Below are positions 6,813 through 13,111 of a DNA stretch of 13,111 bases, piece after piece. Origin of the DNA: Dehalococcoidia bacterium UBA1141 (GTDB taxonomy: Bacteria > Chloroflexota > Dehalococcoidia > Lucifugimonadales > UBA3495); contig DCAE01000043.1 in the NCBI GenBank assembly GCA_002311385.1, positions 926 through 14,036 of the forward strand, in the 5' to 3' direction. Both the position numbers and the translations under genes were made by a program. A model generated the notes under the pieces. That model saw nothing but the letters and a program-made list of their open reading frames with translations. It was not told where the DNA came from and searched no databases. Position 1 is the stretch's first letter; each line of letters begins with the position of its first letter.

Positions 6813-6834
6813 AGTTGACCTAGGCTAGATGAAG
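6813..6834. repeat. Short repeat, copy 2 of 2 (partner at 184-206)
   Basis: It matches 184-206 with one indel and two substitutions (GACCT-A-GGCTAGA-T-GAAG here). It overlaps the 3' end of the small minus-strand frame. Confidence 0.35.
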
Positions 6835-6997
6835 TTGGATTTCCAAGGCGTCGCAATCAGAGAGAGACTCTCTATCATTGCGTAAATATCAGGGTCACCG
6901 GTACGGGGCAGGAATTTCGTGATGGGTGCGCAAGCCAATAGAACGCCTAGAATCACTATAGCTATCCAAATACGGGTCTTTTTAATCGTTGCCTCAT
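6825..6997 (-). pseudogene. Possible small lipoprotein-like frame, start in a different frame from the body
   Basis: The minus-strand frame ending at TAG (6825-6827) reads TIKKTRIWIAIVILGVLLAC, then PITKFLPRTGDPDIYAMIES and SLSLIATPWKSNFI. Its basic stretch, hydrophobic core and LLAC lipobox make a convincing bacterial lipoprotein signal. However, this frame has no ATG/GTG/TTG ahead of the hydrophobic core before the upstream stop. An ATG at 6995-6997 lies in the neighbouring frame (MRQRLKRP) and would join the body by a -1 shift at the A5 run around 6979-6983, giving MRQRLKKTRIW. Possibilities are a decayed gene with a one-base indel, a frameshifted gene, or chance. No Shine-Dalgarno is visible. 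Confidence 0.3.
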
Positions 6998-7431
6998 CTA
7001 GGTTCTAATTGGTTCCGAATATGCCCAGCCTAGTTTGTGGCTTCTCGCCGGGATAGTGAGGGCGCCTTGCGCTCGTACGGAAGCTTTTGGGTAATTGCCT
7101 CACAACACCCTCAGATTAATTTTATGCCATGGCTCAGGATTGTGCCTTGGTCCAGAGGCAAGCCTAGGGTGCCCTTTGGCGGTAGCCGGAGTTTTTAAAA
7201 ACCTTGTAAAAACGTTGTTGGCGCGGAGATGCCAATGGATATCCAATCACTGGAATGTTGTTCGGCTTCATTTCGCAAGAACCCAGGGGATCACGGGGTC
7301 AGTTGCGGAATCTGGAGCGTTTGCCAAAGGTACCAGGGTCGGCTAGCATAGTTGGCAGGACTCCACCTCTACAAGGGCTCCAAATAGTGGTGCTAACGCC
7401 GGTTACGCCCTTGCCGGAATAAAGGAATCTT

Positions 7432-8517
7432 ATGACTGACCGAGTCTACAACTTCGCCGCCGGTCCTGCGGTTTTGCCCGTGCAAGTACTGGAAGAAGCT
7501 CAGCGAGACCTCGCTTGTATGCCCGGCTCAGGCATGTCATTACTGGAAATGAGCCACCGTTCAAAACCAGTGATTCAGGTCATTGAGGCAGCGGAAGAAG
7601 GCATCCGAAATTTGGCGGGAATCCCTGACAATTACAAGGTCTTGTTTCTCCAGGGCGGCGCTTCACTGCAGTTCTCAATGGTGCCCATGAACCTGTTGAG
7701 CCCCAACGGACAAGGCGATCATATCGTAACGGGTAATTTCGCCAAATTGGCGCTCCAAGACGCCCAGAAGGTTGGTAACATCCGCATTGCGGGTTCCACC
7801 GAAGACCAAGAGTTCGCTCGTGTTCCCTACCAGGACGAACTGGACTTGGACCCAAAGTCGGATTACGTGCACATCACCGGCAATAACACCATCTATGGCA
7901 CCGAATGGCCTACCGAGCCCGATGTGGCCGACGTCCCATTGGTGTCCGACCTTTCTTCAAATATTTTCAGCAAGCCCATAGACATCACCAAATACGGCCT
8001 GATTTACGCCGGAGCCCAGAAGAACCTGGGGGCCGCCGGAGTAACTCTGGTCGTTATTCGCGACGACCTGCTGCAGCGAAGCCCTGATTCTCTCCCCGCC
8101 ATGCTCAACTACAACACCCATGCCAAGGCGAATTCCGCCCACAACACTCCGCCGGTTTTCGCAATCTATATTCTGGGGTTGGTGGTCAAATGGCTGGCCG
8201 AGCAAGGAGGCTTGAACCAGATTTCCCAACTGAACCAGGACAAAGCCCAGATACTATATGACGCCCTCGACTCCTCTGAGTTCTACCGAGGGCATGCCCA
8301 GTCTGATCACAGGTCCAAGATGAATGTGACATTTCGACTGCCCAGCCAGGACTTGGAGGCCCAGTTCATCAGCGAGGCTACCGCAGCGGGTCTTGTGGAG
8401 CTAAAGGGGCACCGGTCCGTAGGCGGGATCAGGGCTTCCATCTACAACGCTTTCCCCAAGGCAGGAGTGGAGGCATTGGTGTCGCTCATGAAAGACTTCG
8501 AGCGCACACAAGGTTAA
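7432..8517 (+). CDS. serC: Phosphoserine aminotransferase SerC
   Basis: This 361-residue enzyme is full length for the family. SerC is a cytosolic PLP enzyme that transfers the amino group of glutamate to 3-phosphohydroxypyruvate to make phosphoserine, the second step of serine synthesis; it can also serve pyridoxine synthesis. The N-terminus NFAAGPAVLP and GMSLLEMSHRS (34-44) are the family signatures. The PLP Schiff-base lysine is Lys197 in YAGAQKNLG, and VSDLSSNIFS (171-180) supplies the cofactor Asp. NSAHNTPPVFAIY and the C-terminal GHRSVGGIRASIYNA (Arg328, Arg334) complete the phosphate and substrate site. AAAGGA upstream of the ATG, about 5 nt away, supports the start. No serA or serB is in the window. 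The stop lies 14 bp from the end of the convergent lysR gene, with no obvious terminator hairpin between. Confidence 0.97.
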   Translation: MTDRVYNFAAGPAVLPVQVLEEAQRDLACMPGSGMSLLEMSHRSKPVIQVIEAAEEGIRNLAGIPDNYKVLFLQGGASLQFSMVPMNLLSPNGQGDHIVTGNFAKLALQDAQKVGNIRIAGSTEDQEFARVPYQDELDLDPKSDYVHITGNNTIYGTEWPTEPDVADVPLVSDLSSNIFSKPIDITKYGLIYAGAQKNLGAAGVTLVVIRDDLLQRSPDSLPAMLNYNTHAKANSAHNTPPVFAIYILGLVVKWLAEQGGLNQISQLNQDKAQILYDALDSSEFYRGHAQSDHRSKMNVTFRLPSQDLEAQFISEATAAGLVELKGHRSVGGIRASIYNAFPKAGVEALVSLMKDFERTQG

Positions 8518-8531
8518 CTATTAGGATTCTC

Positions 8532-9458
8532 TTATTGCCCAGTGCCTCTAAGGACGGAAACGTCTATATCGTATATCTCCGTAAGAAGCCTTAGAAAGGC
8601 CAAAACTGTGGGACTGTAATGCTGACCTCGGCGCAATAAGACGTAGGTTGGCAGGCGCACCTGTTGCCCCTCAATCAGTCGAATCATGCTCAAAGTTCCT
8701 CTCTCCAGCTCTTGGCGGACCCCGCTTCGCGGCAGAAATGAAATGCCCAGTCCCAATTCCACCATGTTCTTCGCCGCTTCAACGCTGTCTAAGTTCATCT
8801 CCACTTTGGGAGTCACACCAGCGTCCCGGCACACACGGTTGATGAACGTGTAATAGGATGAGCCGGGGTCTCCTGGGTCATAGAGGATGAGGGGCTCCTG
8901 AGCCACGTCCTGCATGGTTGCTGCTCCGTGCTTAGAGAAGGGATGGTCGGGATGGGCGACTAGCACAGCTTCTTCGTCGTATAGATGAACCGCTTCCACA
9001 TCCGCATGCTGCATATGGCGGGCTAAGCCAATCTGGACTTCCTCGTCAAGCACCATCTGCAGAACCTCCGAAGACCCTCCAACCTTGATGTGCAGATTGG
9101 TGTCCGGATGCTGCTCATGGAATTTCTGCAGAATGCCGGGAAGCACATAGGTGCCAATGACCCGCGCTGTGGCCATGTTTAGGATCCCAGCAGAGACTTG
9201 GCGCACCCCCTCCAAGACCTCTCGTCCGCGGCGCAGAGATTCAGTCGAACGACTGGCGAAGGGCAGAAATGTCCTTCCCATGTCCGTTAGCCTGACGCCC
9301 CTGGCGGTCCGGTGGAACAGGGGCACTCCCATCTCGTCTTCCAGAGCGTGGATGCGGGCGCTCACCGACGGTTGAGAGGTATTCAAAGCAGCAGCCGCTC
9401 TTCGAAAACTGCCTAGGGCGGCCGCCTCTAAGAAGGCTTGTAGCTGAATGAGTTCCAA
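8532..9458 (-). CDS. LysR-family transcriptional regulator, divergent from aceA
   Basis: This is a 308-residue LysR-type regulator of normal length. Residues 1-60 form the winged helix-turn-helix: MELIQLQAFLEAAALGSFRR, then AAAALNTSQPSVSARIHALE, then LFHRTARGVRLTDMG. Residues about 90-296 form the effector-binding domain (GILNMATARVIGTYVLPGIL at its start). The start codon is TTG (9456-9458), supported by GAGGAG 5 nt upstream on the minus strand, and placing the start there gives the usual N-terminus of the family. It is transcribed away from aceA, and the gap between the two coding regions contains a LysR-type dyad. Such regulators usually control the divergent gene and themselves, so it is likely an aceA regulator responding to a metabolite of C2 or acid metabolism. 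The ligand cannot be read from sequence, and regulation of serC is less likely from the layout. Confidence 0.93.
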   Translation of the reverse strand: MELIQLQAFLEAAALGSFRRAAAALNTSQPSVSARIHALEDEMGVPLFHRTARGVRLTDMGRTFLPFASRSTESLRRGREVLEGVRQVSAGILNMATARVIGTYVLPGILQKFHEQHPDTNLHIKVGGSSEVLQMVLDEEVQIGLARHMQHADVEAVHLYDEEAVLVAHPDHPFSKHGAATMQDVAQEPLILYDPGDPGSSYYTFINRVCRDAGVTPKVEMNLDSVEAAKNMVELGLGISFLPRSGVRQELERGTLSMIRLIEGQQVRLPTYVLLRRGQHYSPTVLAFLRLLTEIYDIDVSVLRGTGQ

Positions 9459-9487
9459 AGCTACTCCTCGTCGACGCTCATCCGAAG

Positions 9488-9530
9488 ATTGAGCGATATC
9501 AATATCCTATCACTATGACAGCAAATTGAT
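9488..9530. promoter_or_regulatory. Candidate LysR operator between lysR and aceA
   Basis: ATTGA (9488-9492) and TCAAT (9499-9503) form a dyad with a 6-nt centre, inside which T9489 and A9501 have the T-N11-A spacing of LysR-type boxes. A third half-site, ATTGAT, lies at 9525-9530. The dyad is about 30 bp from the lysR start and 54 bp upstream of the candidate aceA -10, the usual position of a recognition site with a nearby activation site. Confidence 0.45.
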
Positions 9531-9556
9531 GTCTACTCTTTGAACTCTACGCTACC

Positions 9557-9562
9557 TATACT
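9557..9562 (+). promoter_or_regulatory. Candidate aceA -10 element (TATACT)
   Basis: TATACT lies downstream of the LysR-type dyad. TTGAAC at 9540-9545 is only 11 bp away, and the hexamer at standard spacing (TACTCT) is poor, as is common for activator-dependent promoters. It would give a leader of roughly 125 nt. Confidence 0.35.
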
Positions 9563-9682
9563 ACCAAATGGGCTGGGATGGGAAACGATTTCGACAATCC
9601 CAGCGACCGTTCACGGATCTTCAGGGTAATCTACCAGCACACAAGATTTATGCCCGAAACACCGGCCACAAGAAAGATTTGC

Positions 9683-9688
9683 AAGGAG
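9683..9688 (+). promoter_or_regulatory. aceA: Ribosome binding site that sets the aceA start
   Basis: AAGGAG sits 6 nt before the ATG at 9695. The longer in-frame start at 9578 has no such site and would add 39 residues not typical of the family. Confidence 0.8.
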
Positions 9689-9694
9689 AACGAT

Positions 9695-10987
9695 ATGCCA
9701 GACCAACAACCCTGTTTCGATAATCAAGTAGCCGATTTAGAACAAAGTTGGGCCAATGATCCCCGGTGGTCGGGTATCAAGCGAGACTACTCCGCCAAGG
9801 ACGTGGTGAAACTGCGGGGCAGCGTGAAAATCGACCACACGCTGGCCAGGATTGGCTCGGAACGGCTGTGGAGCCTGCTTCAGACCGAAGAGTACATCTC
9901 AACCTTCGGCGCTCTTACCGGTGCCCAAGCGGCCCAGATGGTCAAGGCTGGCCTCAAAGCGCTTTACCTCAGTGGTTGGCAAGTGGCTGGTGACGCCAAC
10001 GTGGCAGGCCAAACCTATCCTGATCAAAGCCTCTACCCTTCCAACAGTGTGCCGATCGTGGTCAAACGGTTGAACAATGCACTGATGCGCGCCGACCAGA
10101 TTCAGACGCTGGAGGGCAAGAATGACATCGAGTATTACGCACCCATAGTCGCCGATGCCGAAGCCGGTTTTGGCGGCCCCATACATGCCTTCGAGCTCAT
10201 GCGGAACATGATTGAGGCAGGAGCGTCCGGGGTGCACTTTGAAGACCAATTGGCTTCCGAGAAGAAATGCGGGCATATGGGCGGCAAGGTGCTGTTGCCC
10301 ACATCTCAGTTCATCCATACCCTAAACGCAGCCCGGCTGGCTGCGGACGTATTGGATGTGCCCACTATCCTAGTCGCCCGCACCGATGCCTTGGACGCCA
10401 CCCTGATTACCAGCGATATCGATCCTCAAGACGCGGAGTTCATGACCGGCCAGCGAACATCCGAAGGCTACTTCCGGGTGACCGGCGGTCTGGACTCCAT
10501 AATCGCCAGGGGATTGGCCTACGCCCCTTACTCCGACATGTTGTGGTTCGAGAGTTCTCATCCTGACCTGGAAGAGGCTCAACTATTTGCGGACGCCATC
10601 CATGCCCAGTATCCGGGAAAGCTATTGGCCTACAACTGCTCCCCTTCATTTAACTGGCGGCAGATGATGGACGACGCCACCATAGCCGGTTTCCAAAAAG
10701 AGCTGGCCAAGATGAACTACAGGTTCCAATTCATTACTCTCGCGGGTTGGCACATGGTCAACTTAAATGCCTTTGAACTAGCAAAATCTTACAAGGAAGA
10801 AGGTATGACGGCCTACGTGCGTATCCAAGACCGGGAGTTCGCCCTGGAGGAGGAAGGGTATACCGCAGCCAAGCACCAGCAAGAGGTGGGTGCCGGATAT
10901 TTTGACCAAGTAATGCTTAGCGTATCGGGCGGCGAAGCCGCTACCATGGCCCTAGCTGGTTCCACCGAGAGCGCCCAGTTTAGTTAA
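9695..10987 (+). CDS. aceA: Isocitrate lyase
   Basis: The 430-residue enzyme splits isocitrate into glyoxylate and succinate, the first step of the glyoxylate bypass. Its length matches the short bacterial form of about 430 residues. Near-diagnostic stretches are GALTGAQAAQMVKAGLKALY, YLSGWQVAGDAN (91-102) and TYPDQSLYPSNSVP (107-120). IVADAEAGFGG supplies the metal-binding acidic residues (Asp154, Glu156). SEKKCGHMGGK holds the catalytic Cys192, and NCSPSFNW (314-321) and FQFITLAGWH (345-353) belong to the active site. The C-terminus GSTESAQF is the conserved lid-closing tail. The start at 9695 follows AAGGAG; an in-frame ATG at 9578 lacks a binding site. It lies opposite a divergent LysR gene with a candidate operator between them and is followed by a strong hairpin, then malate synthase, so the two bypass enzymes are neighbours but probably form separate transcription units. 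Confidence 0.97.
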   Translation: MPDQQPCFDNQVADLEQSWANDPRWSGIKRDYSAKDVVKLRGSVKIDHTLARIGSERLWSLLQTEEYISTFGALTGAQAAQMVKAGLKALYLSGWQVAGDANVAGQTYPDQSLYPSNSVPIVVKRLNNALMRADQIQTLEGKNDIEYYAPIVADAEAGFGGPIHAFELMRNMIEAGASGVHFEDQLASEKKCGHMGGKVLLPTSQFIHTLNAARLAADVLDVPTILVARTDALDATLITSDIDPQDAEFMTGQRTSEGYFRVTGGLDSIIARGLAYAPYSDMLWFESSHPDLEEAQLFADAIHAQYPGKLLAYNCSPSFNWRQMMDDATIAGFQKELAKMNYRFQFITLAGWHMVNLNAFELAKSYKEEGMTAYVRIQDREFALEEEGYTAAKHQQEVGAGYFDQVMLSVSGGEAATMALAGSTESAQFS

Positions 10988-11014
10988 CGCAGACCCAATT
11001 TAATAATTTTGGGC

Positions 11015-11020
11015 TATAAT
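11015..11020 (+). promoter_or_regulatory. Perfect TATAAT overlapping the aceA terminator
   Basis: A consensus -10 hexamer follows an A/T-rich stretch (AATTTAATAATTTT), and its last three bases form the foot of the terminator stem. No good -35 is present at 17 bp (GACCCA) and there is no TG extension. It could start a transcript for malate synthase, or be chance. Confidence 0.25.
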
Positions 11021-11053
11021 AGGGCCGGTTGATGGGCACACCGGCCCTATTTT
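11018..11053 (+). terminator. Rho-independent-type terminator of aceA
   Basis: AATAGGGCCGGT (11018-11029) pairs perfectly with ACCGGCCCTATT (11040-11051) over a 10-nt loop. The stem is 12 bp with a GC-rich core and runs into a T4 tract (11050-11053). It starts 30 bp after the aceA stop. The T tract is short, so some read-through into malate synthase is possible. Confidence 0.8.
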
Positions 11054-11081
11054 CATGTCACCGCCCGAGCTTGCCCTGGGG

Positions 11082-11100
11082 TGTTCTGACAACGAGAACA
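11082..11100. promoter_or_regulatory. Inverted repeat upstream of malate synthase
   Basis: TGTTCT (11082-11087) and AGAACA (11095-11100) form a perfect 6-bp dyad with a 7-nt spacer. This has the size of a dimeric regulator's operator and lies about 100 bp before the malate synthase start. It could equally be a small RNA hairpin. No regulator is assigned. Confidence 0.35.
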
Positions 11101-11132
11101 GCATTAAATCAATCCAATCAGACCGGTAACCG

Positions 11133-11176
11133 CAGATTCTTGGTTGCTTCGTTGAAGGCAGCCTAACCGGAATCTG
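11133..11176 (+). promoter_or_regulatory. Imperfect hairpin in the malate synthase leader
   Basis: CAGATTC (11133-11139) pairs with GAATCTG (11170-11176), and GGTT (11142-11145) with AACC (11165-11168) after a small internal loop. Inside these, GCTTC can pair with GAAG to extend the helix. The structure ends 24 nt before the ATG, close to the ribosome entry region, so it might influence translation or message stability. Confidence 0.4.
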
Positions 11177-11200
11177 AAGTTACTCACAGAGAGCGAGGCA

Positions 11201-13111
11201 ATGGCGAAACTAACACTGGCTTCCGGAGCACTGGTGGAGATCGAGGAAATACTGTACGCCTTCGTCAGGGACGAGGCCGTGACCGGCACCCAGTTGTCCG
11301 CTGATGACGTTTTTAGAATCCTGGGCGAACTCGTTCAGGAATTCGATCCAAAAAACCGCGAGCTCTTGGCCAAGCGGGCAAGTCTTCAGACAAAGATAGA
11401 CGATTATTACATCGAAAAGAGAAAAGGCGGTTGGCAGCCCACGGCAGAGTCGGCAACCCAAGACGCAACGGAATTCGGTCGCTTTCTAGGAGAAATCGGC
11501 TACCTCAGCCCGGAGACCTCAGGCTCATTTTCCATGACCACGCCCCAGTTAGACTCGGAAATGGACCAGAACGGTCCCGAGTTGGTCACTCCGGTTACCA
11601 GCGCAAGTATGGCCGTGGGTGGCGCCAACGCCCGGTGGGGCAGTCTCTACGACGCCTATTTCTTGAGCGATGTTCAACCGGAGATTGATCGGGAAAAGAA
11701 CCGCGAAGCGCGGCTTCAAATGGTGGTTGATAAAACCAATGAATTCCTTGGTGACCACGTTGCTGAGTGGGAAGACGCCCTGGGATTCAACGATTTTGTG
11801 TCCTATTCTGTGTCACAAAATCCCCAAAGCAAACACGAACTGATCGGCCGTACCGCCGACGGCCGGGATGCCCGTTTGAAAGATGCCTCCAAATTTATCG
11901 GATTCAACAAAGACGCCGACCAATTAACCGATTTCTACCTGGAGGACAACGGCCTAAAGATACACTTCCAACTTTATGAAGACGGCGAAGTGGATCCTGG
12001 CAACCGCCAATTCAAAGATCTGGTGGTGGAATCAGCTCTGACCACCATAGTTGATTTTGAGGACGCAGTGGCCATCGTCGACGCGGACGACATGGTCTTG
12101 GCCTTGCAAAATTACCTGGGGTTAATCAGCGGAAAGCTCCAGGCTTCCAGTTCCCGCGGTGTCCCCAAAACCATGAATTCCGACAAGACCTACTTGGACC
12201 TGGACGGTGTCACCCAGACTCTGAAAGGGACCACCCTGATGTCCGTTCGTAACGTATCGCTGCACATGTATACGGACATGGTGACCGTGGCCGGCCAAGA
12301 GATTCCCGAACGAATCTTGGGGGTATTGCTGACCACCCTGATAGCTACCTCCCACGACCGAGGGTCTGACGGAAATTCGGGCGGAAATTCGGACGGACTA
12401 TTCGGTGGACCAGGGCAAATCCCAACCCGGGGCCCCAATAGCAAGAAGGGCCACGTGTATCAGGTTACGCCCAAACTTCAGACAGCGGCAGAAGTGGCCG
12501 AGCAGGTGAGGTTCTTCGAGGCCGTGGAGAAGAAGCTGGGACTGGCCGAAGGCACCATGCTCATCGGGATCATGAACGAAGAACTGGGGATGACGCTACA
12601 ACTGGGCGCAGCCCTAAAAGCGTCCCAGAGCCGAACCTTCTTTACCAACACAGGGTTCTTGGACCGCACGGGGTCACAGATACGGGTGCAGACCCATGCC
12701 GGGCCGGTTGATTTAAGGGACGACCTTACCCGCGCGTTGTACAACACCAGCTATGAACTTCACAATGTGGACGTGAGCCTTCAGGCCGGGGTTCATAGGC
12801 ACGGCAAGATAGGTAAGGGCATGCAGGTGCGGAACAGGGCCATGGCGGAAATGCTGGAGAGAAAGATTGACCATCCCAGATCCGGCGGCAACACCGCTTG
12901 GGTTCCGGCGCCGTATCCCAGCGACCTCCATTCCATGCACTACCACATGGTCGACGTAGACCAGGTCCAGCGGATTATGGAAGATTCGTCTCCGTTGAAT
13001 ATCCAAAACAACGACCTTTTAACTTTCCCGCTATTGGACCGCGAAAAGATTACGAACCCGGAGGTTAAACAGAATCTCTTGCTCAGATACGCCCATAGCA
13101 TGGTCGCCTAT
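11201..13111 (+). CDS. glcB: Malate synthase G (3' end outside window)
   Basis: The frame is open for 637 codons to the window edge; the family is about 720-730 residues, so roughly the last 90 are missing. The enzyme condenses glyoxylate with acetyl-CoA to form malate, the second step of the glyoxylate bypass. Recognisable G-type stretches are GGANARWGSLYDAYFLSDV (140-158), VVESALTTIVDFEDAVAIVD (275-294), IGIMNEE (455-461), NTGFLDRTG and GGNTAWVPAP (562-571). The glyoxylate-binding Arg is Arg350 (SVRNV). The Mg ligands are Glu460 and Asp488, spaced 28 apart as in the E. coli enzyme. The catalytic Asp near the C-terminus lies beyond the window. About 21 extra residues rich in Gly, Ser and Asn (about 388-414) separate Arg350 from Glu460. 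The ATG at 11201 has a weak site (AGAGAG, 7 nt away) and is the first ATG after an in-frame stop at 11153. It follows aceA in the same direction. Confidence 0.95.
   Translation, partial: MAKLTLASGALVEIEEILYAFVRDEAVTGTQLSADDVFRILGELVQEFDPKNRELLAKRASLQTKIDDYYIEKRKGGWQPTAESATQDATEFGRFLGEIGYLSPETSGSFSMTTPQLDSEMDQNGPELVTPVTSASMAVGGANARWGSLYDAYFLSDVQPEIDREKNREARLQMVVDKTNEFLGDHVAEWEDALGFNDFVSYSVSQNPQSKHELIGRTADGRDARLKDASKFIGFNKDADQLTDFYLEDNGLKIHFQLYEDGEVDPGNRQFKDLVVESALTTIVDFEDAVAIVDADDMVLALQNYLGLISGKLQASSSRGVPKTMNSDKTYLDLDGVTQTLKGTTLMSVRNVSLHMYTDMVTVAGQEIPERILGVLLTTLIATSHDRGSDGNSGGNSDGLFGGPGQIPTRGPNSKKGHVYQVTPKLQTAAEVAEQVRFFEAVEKKLGLAEGTMLIGIMNEELGMTLQLGAALKASQSRTFFTNTGFLDRTGSQIRVQTHAGPVDLRDDLTRALYNTSYELHNVDVSLQAGVHRHGKIGKGMQVRNRAMAEMLERKIDHPRSGGNTAWVPAPYPSDLHSMHYHMVDVDQVQRIMEDSSPLNIQNNDLLTFPLLDREKITNPEVKQNLLLRYAHSMVAY
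12371..12394 (+). repeat. 12-bp tandem duplication in malate synthase
   Basis: GGAAATTCGGGC is followed directly by GGAAATTCGGAC. In frame this gives repeated GNSG/GNSD residues within the Gly/Ser-rich insert of malate synthase, suggesting the insert grew by slippage. Confidence 0.65.

Larger units (their letters stand above)
6539..7431. other. Spacer between tRNA-Thr and serC
   Basis: About 0.9 kb with no strong gene. It contains CCCGAAG (6663-6669) / CTTCGGG (6693-6699) with a 23-nt loop, the second copy of the short repeat (6813-6834), the possible small lipoprotein-like frame on the minus strand (6825-6997), and a 12-bp palindrome GTTTTTAAAAAC at 7191-7202. The 83-codon plus frame at 7095-7346 shows no protein signature. 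The serC promoter should lie in the last few hundred bases, but I could not pick out a good -35/-10 pair. Confidence 0.4.

Noticed and set aside
7191..7202. 12-bp palindrome GTTTTTAAAAAC considered as an operator or terminator
   Set aside because: It is a simple A/T run that forms no loop, and nothing around it supports a role.
7095..7346. 83-codon plus-strand frame upstream of serC
   Set aside because: No Shine-Dalgarno, no domain signature, and an unconvincing protein composition.
9578..9694. Longer N-terminus for isocitrate lyase from the ATG at 9578
   Set aside because: AAGGAG immediately precedes the ATG at 9695, the shorter protein has the family's length, and the extra 39 residues lie in the control region.

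Overview
The window looks like chromosomal DNA of a free-living bacterium, most probably a member of the Chloroflexota (Dehalococcoidia / SAR202-like). The phylum call is an inference. It rests on a lipoprotein with a Thr-Pro spacer and tandem segments of the type PDI-x-ATV-x-A, on large secreted Ig-like repeat proteins, and on the general look of the metabolic genes. Base composition is mixed: the metabolic genes and the large secreted protein look moderately GC-rich, while the protease gene and the spacers look richer in A+T.

The left half (1-7431) is loosely packed and partly decayed. It opens with the tail of an NHL-repeat protein (1-120). A PD40/TolB-type beta-propeller fragment follows, broken by an in-frame stop (332-667). 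Next is an intact 735-residue secreted protein built from a duplicated three-module block (1017-3224). After a 710-bp spacer comes a lipoprotein-like trypsin-type protease with a Thr-Pro linker, a probable InlB-type beta domain and TPR repeats (3935-5581). A long spacer with no convincing gene then leads to a tRNA-Thr(CGU) gene on the minus strand (6464-6538), and a further ~0.9 kb holds at best one small, possibly broken lipoprotein-like reading frame. At least three copies of a ~50-bp dispersed repeat (248, 3498, 6169) lie in non-coding DNA of this half.

The right half (7432-13111) is compact core metabolism. It holds serC (phosphoserine aminotransferase), a convergent LysR-type regulator gene, aceA (isocitrate lyase) divergent from that regulator, and malate synthase G, which runs off the window end. 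aceA and malate synthase together form the complete glyoxylate bypass. The LysR gene shares a 236-bp intergenic region with aceA. That region carries a dyad with T-N11-A spacing, so LysR control of the bypass is the natural hypothesis. A strong hairpin separates aceA from malate synthase, whose leader holds a further inverted repeat and an imperfect hairpin.

I see no CRISPR array, insertion sequence, prophage or obvious new defence system. The most unusual items are the duplicated-block secreted protein, the protease architecture, the dispersed repeat family, and the regulatory layout around the glyoxylate genes.
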